A stretch of 64,000 nucleotides of DNA from DUTS01 sp050951605 (GCA_050951605.1 JBMNJJ010000005.1:1-64000), one strand, 5' to 3'. Numbered from the stretch's first letter, positions 44,000-53,044 are shown. Notes: generated from the sequence alone by a model not told the origin. Made by a program: numbers and translations.

Positions 44000-44183
44000 T
44001 TAATCTTTTTTTAATCTTTGCCTCATCAGTCCACCTATTCGTCCGGATTCCTCCGCTGTTAATTCGCCCCACCCCAACGCTCGTATTTTCTCCCATAAAC
44101 CTAGTTCTTGGGCAATTTCTATCTTCAATAAATCCTGCCTTGTTTGCTTTTTCTCTTTCTTCTTCTTTGCGATTATTATTCAC
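44000..44183 (-). pseudogene. Small acid-soluble spore protein, alpha/beta type, with a frameshift
   Basis: From about codon 7, one frame encodes LLKIEIAQELGLWEKIRALG, then WGELTAEESGRIGGLMRQRL and a stop at 44000. This is the clostridial alpha/beta SASP pattern (EIA-ELG, GxLTAxESGxIGG), a DNA-coating spore protein. The only credible start, GTG at 44183 after AAGG, is in a different frame; restoring one A in the CGCAAAGAAG run would join them. Either an inactivating deletion, a sequencing error, or a non-AUG start (ATA/ATC lie after AAGGTGA). Confidence 0.65.
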
Positions 44184-44208
44184 CTTACCTTAACAATTAA
44201 TATTATTC

Positions 44209-45489
44209 TTATAAGATTTTTTCAGCAAAAATACCCGTTAAACCCATCCTTTCTACACGTTTTTTTACTATTTCCACATCTGTCGTATATAACCCTTGGG
44301 CAATCATCTGCTTAAAATATTGTCCCCCGGAAAAAGTATAACGATTCTTTAAACCTTCAGGTGTTTTAATCCTTTCATTAGCAAAAGCAATTAAATCCCC
44401 CAGCACTAAAGCACGTGGTAATTCCAAAAGAGGCATTCCTAAATAAAGGCGTACACTATTATACCCGGCTAAACTGCCCGTAGCCATTGCTTCAGTATGA
44501 CCAACAAAAAGTCCCGCTTTTTCTCCCGCACAAAGAAGATTCTGTAGTCCCTCAACTTTTAAAGCATTATTACGTGGAGCCATCGATAAATAACGTATAG
44601 AATTCCCCTTTCCCCCTGAATAAGGGTCATCATAACGAGCAAATTCAAAACCCGGTATTTTTCTTAATTTTTCTAATGGATAATACGAAGTCATTAACTT
44701 AACATATCCTGTATCAAGAAGAATAAGATTTTCTGCAAACTCCTTTAGAGCATACTGCTGACATACTTTATAATTTAATTTTTCTACATTAACATCATCA
44801 GCAGGAACTGGAACAATCACAACTCCTTCACGATCCAGTTTTTCCACAATTTCTTTACTCAAAGAATGCTTAGCTAACTTACAAGAACCACTATAAGCAC
44901 CATAAGATTCATCACCACGTTGTCCCAAAAGGTCTTCAACCCCGGCTCGCTGACTAATACTAATACGCGGGCCATATGAAGGACAACGTAAAATACACAT
45001 AGCACAACCATTACCATAGCGAAGACAATTACCCATCGGTCCTGTAGACCCTGTCGTTTCAATAAAAACATCACCTTCTACTACACTACCATCTGCCAAA
45101 ACTATATTTTTCAATAAAGTACCTTCTTTATTTACGTCTACCGCTCTTGTTTCTAATTTAAATGTAATCTGCATTTCCTCCAACTTTTCCCGCACCAATG
45201 GTTCTACCTTCGTCACATCATATAAAAAAGCGTGTTTATGTCTCGGAAAATTAACATTTTTATGCCTGGTTGCCCGGTCTGTTATGGCTAATAATTCTCC
45301 CGCTCCAAGAGCTATTATTTCCTCAGCCGCCGTAAAACGGCCATTGTTACGCATAATCCCCCCTACATTACCTAATCCTAACAATAAATCCGTTTTTTCC
45401 AAAACAACTACCTCTGCTCCGGCTTTCCTAGCTGTAACAGCAGCTGCACATCCGGCCCAGCCACCACCAATGATTACAACTTTAGCCAA
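44209..45489 (-). CDS. FAD-dependent oxidoreductase with a cysteine motif
   Basis: A 426-residue flavoprotein starting with the FAD dinucleotide loop VVIIGGGWAGCAAAVTARKA and ending with a NLLCAGEKAGLFVGHTEAMA segment that resembles MnmG/TrmFO-type flavoproteins. A central cysteine cluster, NCLRYGNGCAMCILRCPSYG, is not typical of those tRNA-modifying enzymes and may bind an Fe-S cluster. It follows the Fe-S/flavin reductase gene by 5 bp, so the two probably form one complex. Substrate unknown. Confidence 0.8.
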   Translation of the reverse strand: MAKVVIIGGGWAGCAAAVTARKAGAEVVVLEKTDLLLGLGNVGGIMRNNGRFTAAEEIIALGAGELLAITDRATRHKNVNFPRHKHAFLYDVTKVEPLVREKLEEMQITFKLETRAVDVNKEGTLLKNIVLADGSVVEGDVFIETTGSTGPMGNCLRYGNGCAMCILRCPSYGPRISISQRAGVEDLLGQRGDESYGAYSGSCKLAKHSLSKEIVEKLDREGVVIVPVPADDVNVEKLNYKVCQQYALKEFAENLILLDTGYVKLMTSYYPLEKLRKIPGFEFARYDDPYSGGKGNSIRYLSMAPRNNALKVEGLQNLLCAGEKAGLFVGHTEAMATGSLAGYNSVRLYLGMPLLELPRALVLGDLIAFANERIKTPEGLKNRYTFSGGQYFKQMIAQGLYTTDVEIVKKRVERMGLTGIFAEKIL

Positions 45490-45494
45490 TGCCC

Positions 45495-46496
45495 TTACCT
45501 CCCTCCATACATACTTAACGGTTCTAACTGAGTTTTACATCTCTTTACTCTACTGCCATCAACCAATCTAGTTTGACAGCTTCCGCAAACACCTTCACCA
45601 CAACATAATTGAGCATTATTAGAACAAACAAAATCTACCTTTCGCTCTATCTCTCGCAGTAAACAGCTAATCCCTTGATGTAACAATTCAGAGCCTCCAC
45701 CATAAATTAAGCCAAATCCCCTCTGAAGAATACTTTCTTTAAGATAAACCAACGACTCTTCCGTTATTGTAAAATCTTCTTTTTTTAATAATTCTTTTTC
45801 ACAAACATGACAGCCCATTTTTCTAAATAAATCGCCAGTAAAATCTACCCTAATCCTCCCTTTATCTAAAAGTACCTCTACTTCATTTTCTCCCTGTAAG
45901 AGCTTTCTCGCTACAGGCAAGGCCGGGGCCTGCCCAATACCTCTCACTACTAATAAGGCCTTCCCCTTCTGAAAACTTTTTAGATATTTCAAACCAAGAA
46001 TTCCATTCCAATAAGGGCCACGCAATAACACCTCTTTTTTTTGCTCAGCCGCTCTCTGTAATAAATATTTTGTTTTAACACCGCGTTCCTGTACAGCGAT
46101 TTCAATAACTCCCGCCCTTTCATCAGCATTCATAATAGACATGGGCGAATCAAAAAAGGTCGGATAATCAGATGTTCTTAAAAAAACATAAGCCCCAGGT
46201 TGTTTAAGTTCCCGAGCTAAAGCACTCTTAACCTGAATCGTCAGCAACATAACAGTAGGGCTTACCTCTTGCTGTTCTAAAATTTTACAAGAGTATACCT
46301 TTCTTCTCTCTTTACTTTGGGCATGATTCCAAATATACTCTTGATAAATACAAACACCTTGCCAATTTATACAATCACAAAAAACCTTGCCCTGTAACTG
46401 TGAACACATAATACACTCTCCCGTCTCAGCTAAATAGCAAGGACAATATTCACTACCGGCATCAATACAATTAGTTATTCCCATTTTCTCTAACAC
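45495..46496 (-). CDS. PyrK/sulfide-dehydrogenase-type electron transfer subunit with a Cys-rich N-terminus
   Basis: A 333-residue protein. Residues 9-52 carry about ten cysteines (SEYCPCYLAETGECIMC, KVFCDC). Residues 68-230 resemble the ferredoxin-reductase fold of dihydroorotate dehydrogenase electron transfer subunits (FFDSPMSIMNADE, LLVVRGIGQAPALPVARKL). The end has a [2Fe-2S] motif, CCGEGVCGSC. It would pass electrons between NAD(P)H, FAD and Fe-S centres. It is not beside pyrD, so a PyrK role is unlikely; coupling with the next flavoprotein is the simpler inference. Confidence 0.82.
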   Translation of the reverse strand: MLEKMGITNCIDAGSEYCPCYLAETGECIMCSQLQGKVFCDCINWQGVCIYQEYIWNHAQSKERRKVYSCKILEQQEVSPTVMLLTIQVKSALARELKQPGAYVFLRTSDYPTFFDSPMSIMNADERAGVIEIAVQERGVKTKYLLQRAAEQKKEVLLRGPYWNGILGLKYLKSFQKGKALLVVRGIGQAPALPVARKLLQGENEVEVLLDKGRIRVDFTGDLFRKMGCHVCEKELLKKEDFTITEESLVYLKESILQRGFGLIYGGGSELLHQGISCLLREIERKVDFVCSNNAQLCCGEGVCGSCQTRLVDGSRVKRCKTQLEPLSMYGGR

Positions 46497-46551
46497 CCCT
46501 TTTCCCCTTTATTAGAGTATTAAAAAGATAAGCAAAGGGTGCATTTTTAAA

Positions 46552-46574
46552 TAAAAAAAGAGCCTGACGGCTCC
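46552..46574 (-). terminator. Intrinsic terminator
   Basis: GAGCC-GTCA-GGCTC followed by TTTTTTTATTT on the minus strand, between the uncharacterised gene at 46.6-47.2 kb and the oxidoreductase pair. Confidence 0.85.
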
Positions 46575-46631
46575 TCACTTGTAAAACGCTTACACAATAA
46601 TTTTTCGAAGTCACGAGAATGCGTGACGAAA

Positions 46632-47174
46632 TCATTCAAATAAATCAGGATAACAATAAAGAGTCTGTTTGTCAGTAGGCACATCTCTAAATTCATCCAA
46701 TAATTTGGAATATTTAAACGCAAAATTAAAAAACAAATGAATTTCGGGTTTACTTCTGTCTACTGAACGTAAAACTACTTTATCCGGATAAAAAAGATAC
46801 TGATAATCTTGGTCACGCCAACAGAGATGAACATTACCAATTACCAGACATACATTACCCCATTCTTTAATCGAAAAATCATTAATACTTCCTCGCCCTA
46901 ATTCTAACTGTTGACCTAAACTAAACCCTACCGTATGGTCAGATTTACCCATAAATGTAGTGAAATGTTCCAAAATAAAACGACAAGGTAAACTTACTTC
47001 TTCTAATAATCTTCTCTCTGTCGTCAGTTTTTCCTCAAGAGCTTTTAATCTACGCACAGCAGGGTGATTCTCCTCTTCCAGTAAATTATATTTTTCTTTG
47101 CATTGCCAAAGTTTTTGCGTAACCTCTTCCAACGCTGCTAAATACCTGCTATCACGTTCTTGCCGTTTTTCCAT
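46632..47174 (-). CDS. Protein of unknown function with an N-terminal coiled coil
   Basis: A 180-residue protein I do not recognise. Residues 1-60 are charged and heptad-like (a probable coiled coil: LEEVTQKLWQCKEKYNLLEE). Residues 65-180 look globular and beta-rich, with aromatic runs (VCLVIGNVHLCWRDQDYQYL, FNFAFKYSKLLDEFRD). No signal peptide or membrane segment. A good ribosome site (AAGGAGGGAG) precedes the ATG and a terminator follows, so it is a real single-gene unit. Confidence 0.7.
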   Translation of the reverse strand: MEKRQERDSRYLAALEEVTQKLWQCKEKYNLLEEENHPAVRRLKALEEKLTTERRLLEEVSLPCRFILEHFTTFMGKSDHTVGFSLGQQLELGRGSINDFSIKEWGNVCLVIGNVHLCWRDQDYQYLFYPDKVVLRSVDRSKPEIHLFFNFAFKYSKLLDEFRDVPTDKQTLYCYPDLFE

Positions 47175-47260
47175 ACTCCTCTCCCTCCTTAGAAAAACAA
47201 CTTATCCTTTATCTACATTATACACTAGTTAGCATAAATTTTCCCAGATTAATCATCTTG

Positions 47261-47289
47261 TTGACTTATCGCCCGGAAGTTCATATAAT
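47261..47289 (+). promoter_or_regulatory. tRNA-Pro promoter
   Basis: TTGACT and TATAAT with a 17-base spacer, 35 bp upstream of the tRNA on the plus strand: a near-consensus vegetative promoter. Confidence 0.85.
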
Positions 47290-47324
47290 ATAAACGTAAC
47301 AAAACTATAATCATACTTTTAAAT

Positions 47325-47401
47325 CGGGATGTAGCGCAGTTTGGTAGCGCGTCTGCTTCGGGAGTAGAAGGTCGCAGGTTCAAATCCTGTCATCCCGACC
47401 A
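47325..47401 (+). tRNA. tRNA-Pro, anticodon CGG
   Basis: The cloverleaf is clear: acceptor CGGGATG/CATCCCG, D-stem GCGC/GCGC, anticodon stem TCTGC/GTAGA around loop TTCGGGA (anticodon CGG), T-stem GCAGG/CCTGT with TTCAAAT, and an encoded CCA end. It reads CCG proline codons. One of the few plus-strand genes in this half of the window. Confidence 0.97.
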
Positions 47402-47505
47402 TTATTTTATACCAATGATTTGCAAAATTGAAAAAACTACAGAGAAAAAGGATTTCAGCAAAAATTCGAGAAATAACTACATAGTACTTATGAGGAGGCT
47501 GACTA

Positions 47506-47799
47506 ATGTTTGGATTTAAATTAACCTGCCCCGAATGCCAACAACCCATAAACCCCAATACTACCAAATGCCCTCATTGCAAAAAAAAGGTTTCACAAAA
47601 ATATTTAAACCGCTATCATAACGCTATCAGTAAATTTTGGTTCATTTTTCTAGGATGTCTTTTATTATTTTTAGTAATCCCTTTTCTCTTTTATGATTAC
47701 TTCGGCTCCAAAGGGGTGGGAATAATTATTTTCTCTGGATTACCAATTTCTTTTCTGATCGGTGCTTTAATAACACGTAATAACTTAAAAAGAATATAA
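47506..47799 (+). CDS. Small zinc-ribbon membrane protein
   Basis: A 97-residue protein with an N-terminal double CxxC zinc ribbon (LTCPECQQPINPNTTKCPHC), a basic linker and two membrane segments (FWFIFLGCLLLFLVIPFLFY and GIIIFSGLPISFLIGALIT). Ribosome site GAGGAGG 7 nt before the ATG. It may share the tRNA-Pro transcript, 105 bp upstream. Unknown function. Confidence 0.8.
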   Translation: MFGFKLTCPECQQPINPNTTKCPHCKKKVSQKYLNRYHNAISKFWFIFLGCLLLFLVIPFLFYDYFGSKGVGIIIFSGLPISFLIGALITRNNLKRI

Positions 47800-47807
47800 G
47801 AAACAAC

Positions 47808-47842
47808 GCAAAAAGCAGGAGATAATTCTCCTGCTTTTTGCT
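47808..47842. terminator. Bidirectional terminator between the zinc-ribbon gene and aroB
   Basis: A 14-bp near-perfect stem, GCAAAAAGCAGGAG / CTCCTGCTTTTTGC, serving convergent transcripts from the zinc-ribbon gene (plus) and the aro operon (minus). Confidence 0.9.
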
Positions 47843-47864
47843 ATAAGGGACACAGCACGAAACA

Positions 47865-48968
47865 TTATATGGTACAACATGTTTTTTTAAGGACATCTCT
47901 TACTACTTCATCAGGAATCCCGCTTTTCATTACAACCTTACCTATAACTACGGGAAGAATAAAATGCACTTCTTCCCTTTCTCTTTTTTTATCATCATGT
48001 AAAAAGACTAACACATCCTCTAAAATTTTTTCAGGAAAGCTGACAGGTAATCCCCATGCTTGCATTAAACGAAGAACCTCTTCCACTTCTCCTGGGCTAA
48101 TCATCTGCAGTCTTTCCGCCAAGCTTAAGGCAGCTACCAAACCAATCGCCACAGCTTCCCCATGCTGATACTTTTGAAACCCCGTTGCCTTTTCGAGTGC
48201 ATGCCCAAAAGTATGCCCCAAGTTCAGAAAATTGCGCACCCCCTCATCACGCTCATCCTTTTGCACAATTTCCGCCTTCAGCCTAAGACAGCGTTCAATC
48301 ACTACCGGTAAAACAGCAGGACTTCTTGCTAAAATCGCTTGGGCATGTTCCTGTAAATAATTAAATAAGTTGCGTTCCCCCAAAAGTGCATATTTCAACA
48401 CCTCACCCAATCCCGACCGCCATTCTCGCAGTGGTAACGTCTCTAAGGTGGTTAAATCAGCCCACACCACACAAGGTTGATAAAAAGTCCCCAGCATATT
48501 TTTCCCCCGCGGATGATTAACGGCAACTTTTCCTCCTATACTACTATCAACCTGAGCTAAAAGTGTCGTCGGAACCTGAATGAATGGAACCCCGCGACGA
48601 TATAAAACTGCTACAAATCCGGCTAGGTCCCCCACTACACCCCCGCCTAAAGCTAATAAAGGGACTTGACGACTAAAATTCTTCTCCAACATCACTTCCA
48701 GAATTTTTTCCGCCTCATCCCAAGTCTTAGAACTTTCACCTGGGGCAATTAAATAAAAATGAGGAAAATACCCCTGCTCTCGCAATAATTCTCCCAGCAT
48801 TTTTCCGTAATGTTCCTCCACCTGTGTATCACTGACAATAAAAACATCTTTCTCACGGCAAAACTGCCGTAATCCGGCTACACATTCGGGTAAAATATTA
48901 TCTCCCAGCAAAATAGAGTAACTTCTTTTGCCCAAATTTACCTTTACTTGCCGTAAAATCTCTCCCAT
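47865..48968 (-). CDS. aroB: 3-dehydroquinate synthase
   Basis: A 367-residue NAD- and metal-dependent cyclase for shikimate step 2 (DAHP to 3-dehydroquinate). Seen: GESSKTWDEAEKILEVML, LALGGGVVGDLAGFVAVLYR, QVPTTLLAQVDSSIGGKVAV, GLGEVLKYALLG and LNLGHTFGHALEKATGF with metal His residues. Last gene of the aro operon, 21 bp after fic. Confidence 0.97.
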   Translation of the reverse strand: MGEILRQVKVNLGKRSYSILLGDNILPECVAGLRQFCREKDVFIVSDTQVEEHYGKMLGELLREQGYFPHFYLIAPGESSKTWDEAEKILEVMLEKNFSRQVPLLALGGGVVGDLAGFVAVLYRRGVPFIQVPTTLLAQVDSSIGGKVAVNHPRGKNMLGTFYQPCVVWADLTTLETLPLREWRSGLGEVLKYALLGERNLFNYLQEHAQAILARSPAVLPVVIERCLRLKAEIVQKDERDEGVRNFLNLGHTFGHALEKATGFQKYQHGEAVAIGLVAALSLAERLQMISPGEVEEVLRLMQAWGLPVSFPEKILEDVLVFLHDDKKREREEVHFILPVVIGKVVMKSGIPDEVVRDVLKKTCCTI

Positions 48969-48989
48969 AAAAACTCCCTACTTTCCTTG

Positions 48990-49718
48990 CTACAACACAC
49001 TTAACCATAAAGCAAGACTCGTATCTACACATTCAGCAACAAGGGCTATAAATTGACCATAATCACCGGTAGTGTGAGCCAAATCAAGAGCATCATAATA
49101 CTGCGGACGCCTTTCAGCTTTAATAATTACCGGTGGATAACCACATTTCATAAGTTCAAAATTCAATAACAGTCTAGCCGTTCTGCCATTACCATCAAGA
49201 AATGGGTGTATTTTCACAAACTCCCCATGAAGCAGAGAGCCTCTTTCGATCGGATGCAGCTCTTGCCACTCTCGATTATATTCTGCAACCATGCGCTCTA
49301 GATACTCTTGAACCAAAAAATGCTCAGGAGGTCTATGCTTTGCTCCACTGATTACCACATTCTCACGACGATATACTCCCGCGTTTTCCTCAGCAATATT
49401 CTTTAAAATTAAGCGATGCAGATTCTTAATCACCCATTCAGAAAGTGGTTCCTTGTTTTGGAGCAACTCTTCAAGATACAAAATAGCATCCCTATGATTA
49501 ATAACTTCTAAATGCTCACGCAGAGATTTACCGCCAATAGTGATACCTTCCAGTACAACCTTTGTCTCTGAAATAGTCAGCGTATTCCCTTCCATGGCAT
49601 TAGAATTATAGGTCCACTCCACTAATATCTTTTCACGTAAAGATTGCAATGTGTGTTTTGGTAACGGCCTATGTTTATCAAGCAAACTTTTCTTTTGCTC
49701 TATGGCTGCAAATGGCAA
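48990..49718 (-). CDS. Fic-domain protein with an N-terminal inhibitory helix
   Basis: A 242-residue Fic protein. The catalytic motif is complete: HPFLDGNGRTARLLLN (about 175-190), so it should transfer AMP or another phosphate-containing group to a protein hydroxyl. Near residues 37-45, SNAMEGNTL matches the (S/T)xxxE(G/N) inhibitory motif, whose Glu blocks ATP; this is the self-contained, autoinhibited class. It lies between aroC (11 bp) and aroB (21 bp) in the shikimate operon, an unusual site. TTG start 5 nt after GGGGGTG. Confidence 0.92.
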   Translation of the reverse strand: MPFAAIEQKKSLLDKHRPLPKHTLQSLREKILVEWTYNSNAMEGNTLTISETKVVLEGITIGGKSLREHLEVINHRDAILYLEELLQNKEPLSEWVIKNLHRLILKNIAEENAGVYRRENVVISGAKHRPPEHFLVQEYLERMVAEYNREWQELHPIERGSLLHGEFVKIHPFLDGNGRTARLLLNFELMKCGYPPVIIKAERRPQYYDALDLAHTTGDYGQFIALVAECVDTSLALWLSVL

Positions 49719-49729
49719 ATTAGCACCCC

Positions 49730-50881
49730 CTATTTTTTTATTTGCTTTACATAACTTTTATAATTTAATAAAGTTTCCGCGAGATGGTCTCCACCAAATT
49801 TTTCCATTAATGCTGCCGCCAATACCCAGGCCACTACTGCTTCTGCCACTATTGCTGCAGCAGGTACGGCACACACATCAGCACGCTCTACTGCCGCCAC
49901 GGAAGGTTCTTTTGTTTGCCAATTCACACTAGCTAAAGGTTGAGCCAAAGTCGGAATCGGTTTCATCACTGCCCGTAAAACTAAAGTCTCGCCATTACTG
50001 ATGCCACCTTCAATACCTCCGGCCTGATTCGTCCGATGGCGAAACCCTTGTCCTTCCTGATATTCTATTTCATCATGTACTTGGGAACCAAATAAAGCGG
50101 CTGTACTAAAGCCCTTACCGATTTCTACTCCTTTAATTGCCGGAATACTCATCAAGGCTTGAGCTAACTGGCCATCTAAACGGCGATCCCATTGCACGTG
50201 AGAGCCTAAGCCTACAGGAACTCCTTCCGCAATAACTTGAACAACACCACCCAAAGAGTCTCCTCGTTTTTTCGCCTCCTCAATCGCCTTCATCATCAAC
50301 AAAGAAGCCTCTTGGTCAAGACAGTATAATGGATTTTCAGATAATAATTTACTATCCACTATTTTTTCTTCCGTACAAGCCTGAACATTACCTATCGCTA
50401 CAACTTGACCTTGCAACTTAATCCCAAAACAAGATAATAATTCTGCAGCTACAGCCCCTACCGCTACCCGCACCGCCGTCTCCCTAGCACTAGCCCGTTC
50501 CAAAATATTGCGTAAATCCTTTTGCCTATATTTAAGCCCCCCGGCTAAATCAGCATGTCCGGGACGCGGGCTAGTTACTACTCTTTTCTCTAACTGTACT
50601 TCGGTACCAACAGCCATAATCTCCTGCCAATTTTTCCAATCTCGATTATAAATCACCAGTGTAAGCGGTGTCCCTAGCGTAACGGAACCTCTCACCCCGG
50701 AAAAAATCTCTATCCTGTCTTCCTCTATGGTCATTCTTTGACCTCGTCCATAACCACCCTGCCGCCTCTTTATAAGACGATTAATTCTGGCTAAGTTTAG
50801 CTCTAAACCCGCAGGAAGACCTTCAATAATTGCTACTAAAGCTCGCCCATGCGATTCTCCCGCTGTCAAAAATCGCAGCAT
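49730..50881 (-). CDS. aroC: Chorismate synthase
   Basis: A 383-residue FMN-dependent lyase making chorismate from EPSP. Seen: FLTAGESHGRALVAIIEGLP, RRQGGYGRGQRMTIE, RPGHADLAGGLKY, ASARETAVRVAVGAVA and GGIEGGISNGE. Full length and standard motifs. It starts 1 bp after aroE. Confidence 0.97.
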   Translation of the reverse strand: MLRFLTAGESHGRALVAIIEGLPAGLELNLARINRLIKRRQGGYGRGQRMTIEEDRIEIFSGVRGSVTLGTPLTLVIYNRDWKNWQEIMAVGTEVQLEKRVVTSPRPGHADLAGGLKYRQKDLRNILERASARETAVRVAVGAVAAELLSCFGIKLQGQVVAIGNVQACTEEKIVDSKLLSENPLYCLDQEASLLMMKAIEEAKKRGDSLGGVVQVIAEGVPVGLGSHVQWDRRLDGQLAQALMSIPAIKGVEIGKGFSTAALFGSQVHDEIEYQEGQGFRHRTNQAGGIEGGISNGETLVLRAVMKPIPTLAQPLASVNWQTKEPSVAAVERADVCAVPAAAIVAEAVVAWVLAAALMEKFGGDHLAETLLNYKSYVKQIKK

Positions 50882-50882
50882 T

Positions 50883-51737
50883 TTACACCCACCTTTTTAA
50901 CTCCTCAGCCATTACTTTTTCAGGCGCTTTCTGACCTGACCACTTTTCAAAAGCTAAAACTCCTTGTGCCCACAGCATCAATAACCCATTAAGTGTGTAA
51001 CAACCACGTGCTTTAGCTTTTTGTAAAAACAAAGTCTCCTGTGGATTATAAATTAAATCAACCACAAATTGTCCTTTAGCAAACCATTTTTCCTCCACCG
51101 GTGGACCTTCTTCTTGAGGAAACATACCTAAAGGAGTAGTATTTACTACTAGTTTATTTTCTGAAAAAGCCTCTTTTAGTCCCTGTCCTTGCCAACTACG
51201 TAAACTAACGATTGAGCCTAATTTTTCTAACAAATCCGCTAATTCTTTTGCTTTTTCCCGATTCCGATTAACAATAGTAAAATTTTTTATCCCGGTCAAA
51301 GCTAAAGCAACTCCTACTGCCCTAGCTGCACCTCCTGCCCCTAAAAGTAAAACACCCTGGGAAGGTGTAAGCTTAAATTTGGCCTGCTGCAAAGCAACTA
51401 AAAAACCTGAACCATCAGTATTATCTCCCCACAAACATCCCTCATCCCAATAAAAAGTATTTACCGCTCCGATTACACGTGCTTCCTTTGTTAATTCATC
51501 TAAATATGGTGTAATCTTTTCTTTAAACGGTATAGTTACATTTCCGCCCTGTATTCCTAACGCTTTTATACCCTGTACCGCATTCTTTAATTTATTTTTT
51601 TCTACCTTTAATGCTACATAAATACTATTCATTCCTAATGCAGAGAAAGCTGCATTATACATTACCGGAGAAAGAGTATGTTCAAGCGGATTTCCCAATA
51701 CCGCAAAGACTTTAGTTTTTCCGTTTACCTTCAACAT
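50883..51737 (-). CDS. aroE: Shikimate dehydrogenase
   Basis: A 284-residue NADPH-dependent enzyme. Seen: VLGNPLEHTLSPVMYNAAF (HTLSP in place of the more usual HSLSP), VTIPFKEKI with catalytic Lys, NTDGSGF with catalytic Asp, and the dinucleotide loop LLGAGGAARAVGVAL. Its start codon overlaps the aroA stop (TAATG). Confidence 0.96.
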   Translation of the reverse strand: MLKVNGKTKVFAVLGNPLEHTLSPVMYNAAFSALGMNSIYVALKVEKNKLKNAVQGIKALGIQGGNVTIPFKEKITPYLDELTKEARVIGAVNTFYWDEGCLWGDNTDGSGFLVALQQAKFKLTPSQGVLLLGAGGAARAVGVALALTGIKNFTIVNRNREKAKELADLLEKLGSIVSLRSWQGQGLKEAFSENKLVVNTTPLGMFPQEEGPPVEEKWFAKGQFVVDLIYNPQETLFLQKAKARGCYTLNGLLMLWAQGVLAFEKWSGQKAPEKVMAEELKRWV

Positions 51738-53044
51738 TAATTTTCACACCTCAATTCCTCCAACAATCTCCAAAAACCGGGAAACGAAACTTCGACAATT
51801 TCCGCATTGTTAATCATAGTCTCTCCCTTTGCACCTAGTGCAGCTATAGCTAACGCCATAGCGATACGATGGTCACCGAAACTTCGACAAAAAGCCCCTC
51901 GTAAAGGAGCGCCTCCTTGAATACGTAAACCATCAGCAAGTTCTTCTACTCGACCTCCTAAACGTGTTAACCCTTCACAAATTGCCATCAAACGATTACT
52001 TTCCTTAACTTTTAATTCACCGGCATCCCTTATTTCCGTTACGCCACGAGCAAAAAGAGCGGCTACAGCCAAAACAGGTAATTCATCAATTAAACGGGGA
52101 ATAATCTCCCCCCCTAAAGAAATACCGTGCAAAGAGCTACTCTCTACTTCTATCGTACCCTGTACTTCTCCTGCTCTTTCTTCCCGGTCAAAAATCCGTA
52201 GTTTAGCCCCCATCGCTGTAAGTACATCAATAATCCCACACCGCGTCGGGTTTAAACCTACAGAATTAATAACAATTCGACTATTAGGGACTATAAGCCC
52301 TGCTACCAGTAAAAAAGCTGCCGAAGAAATGTCTCCCGGCACCGAAACTCTCTGGGCTTTTAGTTCCGGTAAACCCTTTATCCTCACTCTACCATTTTCC
52401 CTTTCTAGCTGTGCGCCAAACGCCTCTAACATCAGCTCTGTATGATTACGGGAAACAGCCGGTTCCCAAACTTCTGTCCACCCGGGAGCATAAAGACCCG
52501 CCAATAAAAGGGCAGATTTCACCTGAGCACTGGCTACAGGCAGCTTATAAGTTATCGGTTTCAAGTCTCCACCTGTGATGGCTAAAGGTGCCAAGGTGCC
52601 ACCTTGCCGCCCCATAATCTGAGCTCCCATCTTTCGTAAAGGAACGACTACCCGCTCCATCGGTCGCTGACAAAGAGAAGTATCACCCGTTAGAAATGAA
52701 GTAAAAGGCTGTCCTGCCAAAACACCACATAAAAGACGCATTGTTGTCCCCGAGTTGCCTACGTTAAGAATTTCATCAGATTCTTGTAATCCCCTAAGCC
52801 CATGCCCCTCAACATAAATCTTGCCTCTATCTTTATTTTTAGCATTTTTAATCGAAACACCCAAACTATTTATACATCTTCTAGTACGTAAACAATCACT
52901 AGATACAAGGGAACCTTCTATTTCCGTAGTTCCTTCCGCTAACGCACCCAAGATAATTGCCCGATGAGAAATAGATTTATCTCCGGGGACACGAATAACC
53001 CCTCTTAATCCTTTAGCAGAAGTAACTTTTTTTTGCATATCCAT
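51737..53044 (-). CDS. aroA: EPSP synthase (3-phosphoshikimate 1-carboxyvinyltransferase)
   Basis: A 435-residue enzyme: GVIRVPGDKSISHRAIILGA, NVGNSGTTMRLLCGVLAGQ, VPGDISSAAFLLVAG, LKVKESNRLMAICEGL and FGDHRIAMALAIAAL. ATG at 53044 has GGGAG 4 nt upstream; a second ATG 6 bases later is equally possible. The gap of about 95 bp to aroF is the largest in the operon. Confidence 0.96.
   Translation of the reverse strand: MDMQKKVTSAKGLRGVIRVPGDKSISHRAIILGALAEGTTEIEGSLVSSDCLRTRRCINSLGVSIKNAKNKDRGKIYVEGHGLRGLQESDEILNVGNSGTTMRLLCGVLAGQPFTSFLTGDTSLCQRPMERVVVPLRKMGAQIMGRQGGTLAPLAITGGDLKPITYKLPVASAQVKSALLLAGLYAPGWTEVWEPAVSRNHTELMLEAFGAQLERENGRVRIKGLPELKAQRVSVPGDISSAAFLLVAGLIVPNSRIVINSVGLNPTRCGIIDVLTAMGAKLRIFDREERAGEVQGTIEVESSSLHGISLGGEIIPRLIDELPVLAVAALFARGVTEIRDAGELKVKESNRLMAICEGLTRLGGRVEELADGLRIQGGAPLRGAFCRSFGDHRIAMALAIAALGAKGETMINNAEIVEVSFPGFWRLLEELRCEN

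Noticed and set aside
43974..44183. 69-codon protein read straight from the GTG at 44183
   Set aside because: Only the first few codons fit; the downstream coding signal (SASP) is in another frame, so this continuous frame is a frameshift product.
47319..47567. Minus-strand frame ending in GMTGFEPATFYSRSRRATKLRY
   Set aside because: This peptide is the well-known false translation of a tRNA gene; the frame lies over tRNA-Pro and has no ribosome site.
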